The notes beneath the pieces were generated by a model. That model was not told where the DNA came from, ran no database searches, and saw nothing but the letters and a program-made list of their open reading frames with translations. A DNA stretch of 36,993 bases. Source: Clostridium sp. MSJ-8 (GTDB lineage: Bacteria; Bacillota; Clostridia; Clostridiales; Clostridiaceae). Location: NCBI RefSeq assembly GCF_018918325.1, contig NZ_JAHLQH010000030.1, positions 1-36,993 on the forward strand, given 5' to 3'. The position numbers were made by a program, and so were the translations under genes. Each line of letters begins with the position of its first letter. The stretch's first letter is position 1. Positions 1 through 8,418 of the stretch are shown in pieces.

Positions 1-167
1 CTCTAGTTTATCGTTTTTTAAAAAACAAGCAAAGATAAATTTTCAAAATTTTCAGACAATTTAAAGGCGAGATTATGAGAAATTTATTCAATATAAATAA
101 ATTTAATCTTTACCGCTGTTTTAACATTTTATTAATTGACTACAATTATGTAACATGATAAAATTAT

Positions 168-197
168 TTGTCTTTTTTTCTCAAAATGTGTTATACT
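168..197 (+). promoter_or_regulatory. Sigma-A promoter of the CarD-like gene
   Basis: TTGTCT at 168-173 and TATACT at 192-197, separated by 18 nt. TG at 189-190 makes an extended -10 element. The start codon lies about 30 nt further on, so the leader is short. The assignment is by consensus only. Confidence 0.6.
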
Positions 198-229
198 AAT
201 ATTAGTGAAAAATTTTGGAGGTGTTTGAT

Positions 230-724
230 TTGTTTAATATCGGGGACAAGATAGTTTATCCTATCCAAGGAGCCGGAATCATCGATGTAATAGAAGAAAA
301 GGAATTTAAAGGAGAAATGCGTACTTATTATAATATTTCTCTAATTAACAATAGCATGAAATTAATGCTTCCTTCTAATAAAGCTGAAAATTCAAATATG
401 CGTCTTATTTCAAATTCTTCAACTTTAGATAACATTTTATTACACCTAAATGATTATTCTATTCCTAAGAATAACATTAATAAATCTAATTCAAAAGAAA
501 GACTTGAAGCTAATACTCAAAAAATCAAATCAGGTTCTCTTGAAGAATTAGTAGAAGTTATAGTTTCATTATCAGATTTAAAAAAAGAACATCCACTTAA
601 CTCAAGTGAAAATCAATTATTCCTTAAGGCAAAACGTCTTTTAATTGATGAGATGTGCTTAGTTAAAAATATAACAAAATCTGAAGCTGATGCTATGTTA
701 GATGAAAAACTAAAATTAGCATAA
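230..724 (+). CDS. CarD/CdnL-TRCF-domain transcription regulator
   Basis: A 164-residue protein whose first ~60 residues match the CarD/CdnL/TRCF RNA-polymerase-interacting domain (FNIGDKIVYPIQGAGII near the start is the typical opening, followed by a beta-rich stretch with MKLMLP). Proteins of this family bind the RNA polymerase beta subunit and stabilise or modulate open promoter complexes. The remainder is charged and mostly helical, as in CarD-like proteins. I chose TTG at 230 because GGAGGTG sits 6 nt upstream; the upstream in-frame TTG at 215 would overlap this ribosome site. It is the only plus-strand gene, has its own promoter and is followed by a terminator, so it is probably monocistronic. 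Family assignment is firm; the target promoters are unknown. Confidence 0.85.
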   Translation: MFNIGDKIVYPIQGAGIIDVIEEKEFKGEMRTYYNISLINNSMKLMLPSNKAENSNMRLISNSSTLDNILLHLNDYSIPKNNINKSNSKERLEANTQKIKSGSLEELVEVIVSLSDLKKEHPLNSSENQLFLKAKRLLIDEMCLVKNITKSEADAMLDEKLKLA

Positions 725-803
725 AAAATTATCGTTTTAAATCATAAAAAGTTTTATTTATTTTTATTCAAAACTTTTTAATTTTATACTATTTATAAGC
801 ATT

Positions 804-866
804 AAAATACAATAATTATTAGTTAAGAATTATATTACTTAAACTAATCCTTATTGTATTTTTTTG
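804..866. terminator. Bidirectional terminator between the CarD-like gene and the ABC operon
   Basis: Arms AAAATACAATAA (804-815) and TTATTGTATTTT (851-862) pair perfectly, with a second pairing block (TTAGTTAAG with CTTAAACTAA) inside. A T-run follows on the plus strand. It lies between convergent genes and can serve both. A weaker AT-only dyad (AAAAAGTTTT / AAAACTTTTT) lies at 746-779. Confidence 0.75.
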
Positions 867-881
867 CTATTCTAAACCTCT

Positions 882-1673
882 TTAGCTTCCTGCACTTTCG
901 TATACACTGATTCCTTTAAGCCATATAAAATAAGCTACTAATATAGATAAAATTCCTACAATTGCAGTTACTAAAACTCCCATAATAAATGATTCTTTTC
1001 CTAATAAATAAGCACCTGGATAATATCCTGTAAAAGCAAATGGAATAATAAATGTTAATATTCCTCTTACTGCCTTTGGATATATACCCATAGGATATTT
1101 AGCAAATGTGCTAAGCTGATAAGCCATATAAATATATGATTGTGCAAATTTAGTCCAAAATGCTATAGATGTAAATGCTAACTTTACAGCAGTGTAAATC
1201 AAACTACCAAATATAATAATCACAATTAAGCTAAATATCTTCGTAATTCCAAAATGTAATTGTAACTTAATTGCTGACATTACAAATAACGTTGTTCCTA
1301 CTATAAGTTCTCCAAATCCATCTGGTTGAAAGCTCTCCGATATTACTTGAAACAATGGATTTATAGGTCTTAAAAGATATCTATCAAATTCTCCTTGTGC
1401 TATTGTCTTCCAACTAAATATCCACAAATAATCTGTAAAAATATGATCTATTCCTCTTGGGATCTGTGCTAACCCGTATATAAACAATATCTCATAAAAA
1501 TTCCATCCTTGCAAAAAAGGAATGCAATTAAATACTAATTTTACAAATATAACTCCTGTCAATTGAAATAATATGAATCCAAACAATCCAAATATAAAAT
1601 CAACTCTATATTCCATAAGAGACTTTATATATTGAGCCAAGAATTTTTTATATAACCTTAAATATCTTTTCAT
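882..1673 (-). CDS. ABC-2 type exporter, second permease subunit
   Basis: A 263-residue integral membrane protein with about six hydrophobic segments. It resembles the COG3694-type ABC-2 permeases that pair with a COG4587-type permease and a COG4586-type ATPase. Family features seen are the N-terminal cytoplasmic arm RYLRLYKKF, the segment around residues 85-110 (QGEFDRYLLRPINPLFQ, a cytoplasmic coupling region typical of this family), and glycine-rich C-terminal helices. It starts 6 nt after the first permease, with AGGAGG upstream of ATG. It is the last gene of a three-gene operon and ends at a bidirectional terminator. The substrate cannot be read from sequence; relatives are often annotated loosely as drug or antibiotic exporters. 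Confidence 0.8.
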   Translation of the reverse strand: MKRYLRLYKKFLAQYIKSLMEYRVDFIFGLFGFILFQLTGVIFVKLVFNCIPFLQGWNFYEILFIYGLAQIPRGIDHIFTDYLWIFSWKTIAQGEFDRYLLRPINPLFQVISESFQPDGFGELIVGTTLFVMSAIKLQLHFGITKIFSLIVIIIFGSLIYTAVKLAFTSIAFWTKFAQSYIYMAYQLSTFAKYPMGIYPKAVRGILTFIIPFAFTGYYPGAYLLGKESFIMGVLVTAIVGILSILVAYFIWLKGISVYESAGS

Positions 1674-1679
1674 AATTAA

Positions 1680-2492
1680 TCAGCCTCCTAGAATTGTTAG
1701 TTGCTTTATTAAAGCATTCCATATAGCTTTTGATATAAAATATAATATTATTACCCATATAATTTGTACTGCTAATACAAATATAATCTCGCTATTTGAG
1801 AATTTTCCTAGATATATCATACATGGTGCATAAATTATAGATTTAAAAGGAAGGAAATTAAGTAACTTTTGTATTATTCCAGGAAAGAACGTAAGCGGTA
1901 TAAGAGCTCCTGACAACAATTGAAAAATTGCTTGAACTATTTGACTCATACCCCACATATTGGTTATCTTAAAAGCTAACAATCCAAATGAATACCCAAA
2001 GAAAAAGTTAACCAAAAATCCCAAAGATGAACTAACAAAATATAATACTACACTAGCTACAGTTAATTTAATATCATATTTAAATGTCAAAAATAAAACA
2101 ATAGAAAATCCAAGTAAAAATACACATATATAATTGTATATAAGTGTTCCTAAATTTTCAAAAAACATTCTCTTTCCATAATCAATGGGTTTTATTAAAT
2201 AAGTTGCAATAGAACCATCCTTAACCTCTCTATATATAGCACTTACTAAATCTGCTTGAGTTATTGCAGAAGTTACAAATGATAGTACTACGTATACCAT
2301 CATTTCATTTACTGAAAACCCCTTAATAACTGAATCATTAGAACTGCCGTATATAGCTAACCATAAATAAAAAGTAACTAATAATATTATTACATCTCCT
2401 AGTATAAATATAATAGAATTTGCTCTATATGCTAAGCTTCTCTCTAAACTGTTCTTGGTAAATGTTAGATATGGTTTAATTTTATTTTTCAT
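1680..2492 (-). CDS. ABC-2 type exporter, first permease subunit
   Basis: A 270-residue membrane protein with about six hydrophobic helices, of the COG4587 kind. The cytoplasmic stretch VKDGSIATYLIKPIDYGKRM (about residues 90-110) parallels the ...YLLRPINP... stretch of the second permease, so the two are distant paralogues likely to form a heterodimeric channel. Its ATG lies 3 nt after the stop of the ATPase gene, with GGGGTG inside the end of that gene as ribosome site, indicating translational coupling. The role is export of an unknown substrate, driven by the ATPase encoded just upstream. Confidence 0.8.
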   Translation of the reverse strand: MKNKIKPYLTFTKNSLERSLAYRANSIIFILGDVIILLVTFYLWLAIYGSSNDSVIKGFSVNEMMVYVVLSFVTSAITQADLVSAIYREVKDGSIATYLIKPIDYGKRMFFENLGTLIYNYICVFLLGFSIVLFLTFKYDIKLTVASVVLYFVSSSLGFLVNFFFGYSFGLLAFKITNMWGMSQIVQAIFQLLSGALIPLTFFPGIIQKLLNFLPFKSIIYAPCMIYLGKFSNSEIIFVLAVQIIWVIILYFISKAIWNALIKQLTILGG

Positions 2493-2495
2493 ATC

Positions 2496-3494
2496 TCACA
2501 CCCCACTTCTATATATCTTCTTTATAATGTCCTCGATACTTGTTTCGATAATTTTAAAATCCAAAACATTCATATTTGACATTACATATTGAATTATCTC
2601 AGTTGAAGAAACTTTATTTTTATTAAAAGTTATTATAATTTTTCCTTCTTCAAACTTATAACTTAAATCGTCTTCTCCTAGATCAAAGTTATCATTTATA
2701 TTTATTTTTTTATTATCCTTAACCGAAATCTCTGCTGTTGTCATATATCCATATTTATCTTTTATATCTTTTATGCCACCATCGTATATTTTTTTCCCTT
2801 TATCAATTATGATTATTCTATCACATAATTCTTCTATATCACTTAAATCATGAGTAGTTAATATTACTGTGGTACCATATTGTTTTTTTATTTCTTTTAT
2901 AGCTTGCCTAACCTTTTCCTTTACAACAACGTCTAATCCTATAGTAGGTTCATCAAGATATATTATTTTAGGATTGTTAATAAGTGCTGCTGCAATATCT
3001 GCTCTCATTCTCTGACCTAACGATAATGTTCTAACCGGACTAAGCATAAAATCATTTAAATCTAATACAGAACTTAAAAACTCCATTCTCTCATTATAAC
3101 TTTGATCATCTACTTCATATATCTCTTTTAACAAAGTAAAACTTTCTGATAGTGGTAAATCCCACCACAATTGAGTTCTTTGTCCAAAAACAACACCTAT
3201 ATTATACGCATTTTTCTTTCTATCTTTGTATGGTATTATACCATTAACTAATACTTCTCCAGACGTTGGTGTAAGTATTCCTGTCATCATCTTTATAGTT
3301 GTTGATTTTCCTGCACCATTTGCACCTATATATCCAACAATTTCACCATCATTAATAGTAAAACTTATGTCATCTACTGCTTTTTTTATAGTATACTCAC
3401 TAGAGAAAAAAGATTTAATTGCCCCTTTAAATCCTGGATACTTCTTGTTAATCTTAAATTCTTTAGTAAGATTTTTAACCTCTATCACTCTCAA
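2496..3494 (-). CDS. ABC-2 type exporter, ATP-binding subunit
   Basis: A 332-residue ABC ATPase of the COG4586 type. Visible motifs: Walker A GANGAGKST (residues 57-65), Q-loop VVFGQ (101-105), a degenerate signature LSLGQ (157-161) in place of LSGGQ, Walker B IIYLDEP (177-183), and the H-loop TTHD (213-216). The long N-terminal insertion before Walker A (residues 15-40) and the ~80-residue C-terminal extension are typical of this subfamily. It is first in a three-gene operon with two permeases. The start is either TTG at 3494 or GTG two codons later; GTGG lies upstream of both and the choice is uncertain. A 30-bp palindrome precedes it. Confidence 0.85.
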   Translation of the reverse strand: MRVIEVKNLTKEFKINKKYPGFKGAIKSFFSSEYTIKKAVDDISFTINDGEIVGYIGANGAGKSTTIKMMTGILTPTSGEVLVNGIIPYKDRKKNAYNIGVVFGQRTQLWWDLPLSESFTLLKEIYEVDDQSYNERMEFLSSVLDLNDFMLSPVRTLSLGQRMRADIAAALINNPKIIYLDEPTIGLDVVVKEKVRQAIKEIKKQYGTTVILTTHDLSDIEELCDRIIIIDKGKKIYDGGIKDIKDKYGYMTTAEISVKDNKKININDNFDLGEDDLSYKFEEGKIIITFNKNKVSSTEIIQYVMSNMNVLDFKIIETSIEDIIKKIYRSGV

Positions 3495-3520
3495 TCACCA
3501 CTTTATTATGTTGTATCAAC

Positions 3521-3550
3521 TTACTTTACTAATTATATTTAGTAAAGTAA
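3521..3550. promoter_or_regulatory. 30-bp palindrome (predicted operator) of the ABC exporter operon
   Basis: Perfect 12-bp arms TTACTTTACTAA (3521-3532) and TTAGTAAAGTAA (3539-3550) flank a 6-bp AT spacer. On the minus strand it begins at the predicted transcription start of the promoter at 3558-3586, a placement typical of a repressor site. It has no T-run and lies upstream of the operon, so it is not a terminator. No regulator gene lies adjacent. Confidence 0.6.
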
Positions 3551-3557
3551 TATGAAA

Positions 3558-3586
3558 ATCTTACCATATAGACAAATATTTTTCAA
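3558..3586 (-). promoter_or_regulatory. Predicted promoter of the ABC exporter operon
   Basis: On the minus strand TTGAAA (3581-3586) and TAAGAT (3558-3563) are separated by 17 nt. An alternative pair, TTGTCT with TATTAC, lies about 15 nt downstream and overlaps the palindrome. By consensus only. Confidence 0.45.
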
Positions 3587-3603
3587 CTACCTTGTATTTT
3601 ATT

Positions 3604-6450
3604 TTACCCTTTAGGTATACGTATATTTAAATTTTTATACTCATTCTCTGTTATTTCCCAAAAGGATTTTCTTTTATTTGCTTCTTTTTTAAATTCCTCT
3701 TCAAACAAAAGTTTTCCTTTTATATTTTTTATTATTTCTACTAGATTATCTTTTTCCCATCCATAATAATCATCATATAAATTCCTTATAAGCTTATCAG
3801 ATGGTATATTTATTATATTAGGTCCTCCTAGATCTTTTTCTAATTGCCATAGTGTATTTTTATTATTTCCACCATCTAATATACAAAAATACCCACAATC
3901 CATAACGCTTCTTATTAATCTACCATATACTTGTTTAACTTTTATACATAACTGAGGATAATTAACATATTTATAATTTTTATTTTTATATTCGATTATT
4001 GATTTAAGTAATGGATCTTCTAAACTCTTGTTAGGAAGCTTATCTAATATAACTGCTAGAAGTCCATCTCCTGGCACATCTATTCCTTCAAAGAAACCTT
4101 TACTTCCAAGAATAATTATTTTTCTATCTTTGTCTTTTAAATATGTTATAGCTTTCTTAGAATTAAAAACTTCAATATTACTTCCTTCTGTCATTTTCAA
4201 TAATGCTCTATAAACTCCTTCAAGTCTTAGATTATTTGTAAATAATGCCAAAACATGTCCATTTAACTTTTCTGCAATTTCCTTTATAAATTCAGCTGAT
4301 TTTTCTATAAATTCTTGAGAATAATATGGTCCTATATCACTTAAGGTAAATATTTTAGTTCTTTTCCTCAAGTTAAATGTAGGTGGAACAACCAATTCAT
4401 TTGCATTTTCCTGTCCTAGCATCCCCTTAATCCTATTAAATGAATTATTTATTCTTAAAGTTGCAGATAAAAATGTTGTTGATTTCACATCTTTTAATAA
4501 CTCATTAAATAATTCATTTACATTAAGAGGAACATTTGTAAAAGTAAAATTGCTATAATCCTTAGTTATCTCCAATATCTTTGCATACCTTGTGTTGTTC
4601 TCATCATTATTAATAAAATTATCTATAGTATCAAAAGCACTTTTTAGTTTTATAATATATCCACTTATTGCTGCATATTCTCTATTATCCTTCATATCAT
4701 CTCCATCAAGAGTAATATTTAAGAAATATTTATTAATAAGCGAATATAATCCATATACATCATCCTTAAGTTTTATCATTATATTTTCTAATTTATGTAC
4801 TTTTTCCTTAATATCTTCCTCAGCCAAATTATACTCGCACCTAAAATTATATTCCCCTTGCACTAATTTTAATTTCATTGCAGATGCTAGAAATAATTTT
4901 ATCGTCTTATCAATTTCTGATAACCAATATACAATTTTATCTTTATCTATAACCTCTCTATATCCATTTTGAGCATTTAAACTACTCAATTGTCTATAAA
5001 TACTAGGTTCCAACTCTATAGCTTTTTTTAATAATCCAGTAAATTCAAAAGTGCTAAATTCTTCAGAAAAGAAATCATAACTTTTATCCATAAGATTATG
5101 TGCTTCATCTATTATTAAATGAGTTATACTTTTTTTCTCGCTATAAGGCCAACTTGCTAATAAAGAATGATTTACTACTGTTATATTTTCATCTGAAAGC
5201 TCTAAATATCTTTTTCTAAGATAACACTTTCTTCTACATCTATCTAAATTGCATTCATCATTATTACATACAACTTCCTTTAACGCCTCTTGCAAATTAA
5301 AATGATTATACGCATAATAACTTATATCTTCTATATCTCCATATTCACCATCTTTACACAATCTTTTTAGATATATCTCACCTAAAGTTTTATTAAGTCC
5401 TTCATTTATAGGTTTGTATATATGTAATTTATCAATGCATATATAATTATTTTTCCCTTTAATTGCACCATATTTTATATCTTCTGTTAAAAAAAGCTTA
5501 GATAACATACTAGGAATATCTTTTTTAATAAGCTGATTCTGTAACTCCTTTGTATCTGTTGAAATAATAAATGACGCATCTGCTCTTCTATTTTTTTTAA
5601 TATTCTTATATGATTCTAGAATTACTATTAATAAATATGCAAATGTCTTTCCACTTCCTGTTGGTGCTTCAATAAATATTCTGTCTCCTGCTAAAACATT
5701 TTGATGAATACTTTCTGAAAATCTTCTCTGCGTATCTCTATATTCGTAATTAAAATCTTCACCATTTTCCCATATTTCCTTATCTCTCAACAAATCAGAA
5801 AATCTATTATAATCTATCTCTATATGTTCTAATCCTTCATTATAATTAGATACTGCATTAATATCCTTTATATATTCAATTGGTTCTACACTCCATAATA
5901 TAGGTCTTTCTAAATATTTGGTCCACATCCACCTATTTCCCAAATTATAATCCTTAATCAATATATCATACAATGAAGATTTTTTATTTCCCTCTTCATA
6001 TATCCATAACCTATATATCAACGCATTAAAAATAATAATTTGAATTTCATTATCTATGTTATTATTTTTTATTATATCTTTTAAATCTATAGAAGTAATA
6101 CTTTCTAATAAACTTCTTGAAGAAAATTCCTTATGCCATGGTTCTAGTATAGCCGCTAACTCCATAAGATCTAAGATTTTATTTTTTACCTTGTTCATAT
6201 GAATCTTTAAAAACCTATTTAAAAACTCTGCTTTATCCGAAACTATGTCAAGATCCTTCAAAAAATCAATTACCTCTTCTTGAATTTCTTTAATATTATC
6301 TTCTATATATCTCTCATACTTGTGTATATTCCCATTACAGAATTTTACAATACATATATAAGATATTTTATTCTTCTCCTCATGATTACCAGTTGTCTCA
6401 ATAGTGCAAAAAGCTATATTATCAACCAAACATCTCTTTACTTCTAACAT
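3604..6450 (-). CDS. dinG: DinG/XPD-type superfamily 2 helicase with degenerate exonuclease domain
   Basis: A 948-residue protein. Residues ~10-155 look like a DEDD 3'-5' exonuclease fold, but motif I reads TIETTG, so the first catalytic Asp of DxE is replaced. The helicase part has Walker A APTGSGKT (262-269), DEAH box IIDEAHN (~447-452), and motif VI QVYGRLIRS near the C-terminus. Cysteines near 338, 395, 400, 405 and 409, between motifs I and II, fit the iron-sulphur cluster of XPD/DinG helicases, which unwind DNA 5' to 3' and resolve R-loops and blocked forks. I chose ATG 6450 because the TTG three codons upstream abuts the GTGAG-like site; that ribosome site is weak. The gene lies 22 nt after the mannosyltransferase gene, probably co-transcribed. 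Confidence 0.85.
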   Translation of the reverse strand: MLEVKRCLVDNIAFCTIETTGNHEEKNKISYICIVKFCNGNIHKYERYIEDNIKEIQEEVIDFLKDLDIVSDKAEFLNRFLKIHMNKVKNKILDLMELAAILEPWHKEFSSRSLLESITSIDLKDIIKNNNIDNEIQIIIFNALIYRLWIYEEGNKKSSLYDILIKDYNLGNRWMWTKYLERPILWSVEPIEYIKDINAVSNYNEGLEHIEIDYNRFSDLLRDKEIWENGEDFNYEYRDTQRRFSESIHQNVLAGDRIFIEAPTGSGKTFAYLLIVILESYKNIKKNRRADASFIISTDTKELQNQLIKKDIPSMLSKLFLTEDIKYGAIKGKNNYICIDKLHIYKPINEGLNKTLGEIYLKRLCKDGEYGDIEDISYYAYNHFNLQEALKEVVCNNDECNLDRCRRKCYLRKRYLELSDENITVVNHSLLASWPYSEKKSITHLIIDEAHNLMDKSYDFFSEEFSTFEFTGLLKKAIELEPSIYRQLSSLNAQNGYREVIDKDKIVYWLSEIDKTIKLFLASAMKLKLVQGEYNFRCEYNLAEEDIKEKVHKLENIMIKLKDDVYGLYSLINKYFLNITLDGDDMKDNREYAAISGYIIKLKSAFDTIDNFINNDENNTRYAKILEITKDYSNFTFTNVPLNVNELFNELLKDVKSTTFLSATLRINNSFNRIKGMLGQENANELVVPPTFNLRKRTKIFTLSDIGPYYSQEFIEKSAEFIKEIAEKLNGHVLALFTNNLRLEGVYRALLKMTEGSNIEVFNSKKAITYLKDKDRKIIILGSKGFFEGIDVPGDGLLAVILDKLPNKSLEDPLLKSIIEYKNKNYKYVNYPQLCIKVKQVYGRLIRSVMDCGYFCILDGGNNKNTLWQLEKDLGGPNIINIPSDKLIRNLYDDYYGWEKDNLVEIIKNIKGKLLFEEEFKKEANKRKSFWEITENEYKNLNIRIPKG

Positions 6451-6472
6451 CTTATTCAACTCACTTATTTTT

Positions 6473-8359
6473 TTATACTATAAGTCTCCAACTAGAAAAC
6501 CATCTTAAATACTTATACACAAATTGAATACTTACAGTTTGACCTGCTAATACTGGATAAAATAGCATAAACAACACTAACACTAATACTGTATATACTA
6601 TAAATATATTAATCCACGTAGACTCTTTTATATTTTTATTACCTATCTTATTTATCTCACTTAATGATATCATAGAATATCCTATCATAAGCACTATAAA
6701 TGGTGTACTAGGAAAATAATGATATATAAATACAACTCTAGTAACTAAACTCCACGGTAAATATTGACTCAAATATCCAACACATAAGAAAAATGCCTTT
6801 TTATCTCTTTTTAGTATTGTAAGTGCCACCATATATATAAAAGCAGGTATTCCTATCCACCATACAAGAGGATTACCAAATGCACTTATTCCTTGAGCTT
6901 TTCCTCCAGAAAAAACTGCTGAAGAATACCAAATTGGTCTATAATCTAACGGCCATGTATACCACTTTGATCCAAAAGGATGGGTTGCATTAAGCTTCGA
7001 ATGATATGAAAACATAGTCTTTATATTATTAATAGCTCTAGTTACTAAGCCATTATCTGTTCCATCTTTAAATGGTATATACGATAATATATATACTAAA
7101 ATAGGTATACATACAAATACAATTATGCAAAACAAAAGGGTTATTATTATGTTTTTATTAAAATTATTTACAATAGTACTATGTAAAATTCCATTAGTTG
7201 AAGAAGACTTATCCCTCTTTGCATACCTATATTCTATATACCTTCTTATCATTGTACACAAAAAAATAATAGCTAATCCTACTCCTGCATACAATCCGGT
7301 CCACTTACTAGCTATTGCAAGTGCTATAGCTATACCAGATTCTGCAAGAGGCCTAAGTGTTTTTATAAGAGGAGTATCATTAAAAGTCATAGTACAATAT
7401 TGATACATAAAATAATAAGACACTATTATAAAAAATGTAACAAATACATCTATTGTTGCAATTCTTGTTTGCACAAAATGCATAAAATCAAATGAAAAAA
7501 TAACAGTTACTATAGCTGAAGCCCATGTCTTCTTAAACATTTTTTTACTAAATAAATATATTACAGGTACCATAGCTATTCCAAATAAAGTTCCAATAAT
7601 TCTCCATCCAAAAGGATTCTCACCAAATATAAGCATACCTATACTTATTAATATCTTGCCTAATGGAGGATGAGTATTTTCATATGCTTTTAACCCATGA
7701 ATAAATTCATATGCAGTTCTTGCATGATATATTTCATCAAAATAAGTTTCATCTCTATAAGTAGGAACTTCTTTATATAAGTCTTGTTCATCAAAAAGCT
7801 TAGAATATTTATTTGCATTACTTGGCAATATAATATTTCCAGATTGATCCTTCAATACTAGTTCTCTTATAGAACAAGAATCTGATAATGAACGTAGTGC
7901 TATATATCTAGTGTTACAATTAACCTGTTGCTTTCCCCATCTAAATACATACTTCATGTTAAAATCACTTATAACATCCCATTTAGAATTTGTAGAATTC
8001 CATGAATATAACCTAAAGTTTCTATTAGCAATATTTCCCAAAAAATAATTTATCTCAGATAAATTAACATTATCACCTAAATCTAAAATGATATCTTCAT
8101 TTACCTTATCAATATCCAAAGAAGTCTGAGGCATACTTCTACTACCCAAATCATATAATGCAACCATTGAATATACCATAATTATTACAAATAATATTAT
8201 TATATCTATTTTAAGTAGTTTATCCCTAGCCTCAGATGTCTGTATCCTACTACTGTAGCACATTTCTTCAGCATTATGTAGGGATATACTTTTACTTCTG
8301 CAAATTAAAAAACTAATAATTACAGCAAAAATACCTATTAATGTAATTATAAATTTCAT
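6473..8359 (-). CDS. Dolichyl-phosphate-mannose--protein mannosyltransferase family (PMT, GT39-like)
   Basis: A 628-residue polytopic membrane protein (about 10-12 helices). The PMT core begins with YFDEIYHARTAYEF (Asp208-Glu209, the catalytic acidic pair of GT-C enzymes), then THPPLGK (~229-235), ASKWTGLYAG, and a C-terminal hydrophobic tail. Bacterial members transfer mannose from polyprenyl-phosphate-mannose to Ser/Thr of exported proteins, or act on cell-surface glycans, on the outer face of the membrane. Unusually, residues ~82-180, between the second helix and the DE motif, look like a beta-sandwich of discoidin/galactose-binding type (IILDLG..., FRLYSW...KWDVI, RYIALR, IRELVLKDQSGN). 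The ribosome site is GGGGGGAG. It lies 59 nt after ackA with no terminator between. The sugar donor and acceptor are inferred. Confidence 0.8.
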   Translation of the reverse strand: MKFIITLIGIFAVIISFLICRSKSISLHNAEEMCYSSRIQTSEARDKLLKIDIIILFVIIMVYSMVALYDLGSRSMPQTSLDIDKVNEDIILDLGDNVNLSEINYFLGNIANRNFRLYSWNSTNSKWDVISDFNMKYVFRWGKQQVNCNTRYIALRSLSDSCSIRELVLKDQSGNIILPSNANKYSKLFDEQDLYKEVPTYRDETYFDEIYHARTAYEFIHGLKAYENTHPPLGKILISIGMLIFGENPFGWRIIGTLFGIAMVPVIYLFSKKMFKKTWASAIVTVIFSFDFMHFVQTRIATIDVFVTFFIIVSYYFMYQYCTMTFNDTPLIKTLRPLAESGIAIALAIASKWTGLYAGVGLAIIFLCTMIRRYIEYRYAKRDKSSSTNGILHSTIVNNFNKNIIITLLFCIIVFVCIPILVYILSYIPFKDGTDNGLVTRAINNIKTMFSYHSKLNATHPFGSKWYTWPLDYRPIWYSSAVFSGGKAQGISAFGNPLVWWIGIPAFIYMVALTILKRDKKAFFLCVGYLSQYLPWSLVTRVVFIYHYFPSTPFIVLMIGYSMISLSEINKIGNKNIKESTWINIFIVYTVLVLVLFMLFYPVLAGQTVSIQFVYKYLRWFSSWRLIV

Positions 8360-8418
8360 ATATCTCCCCCCTTACATACCCTACATTATATAATAAAACA
8401 TATTTCTGTCAACGAAAA

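Noticed and set aside
74..157. Short plus-strand ORF of 27 codons preceded by AAAGGCGAG
   Set aside because: Low-complexity, AT-driven composition, no recognisable domain, and it ends just before the CarD promoter; not distinguishable from chance.
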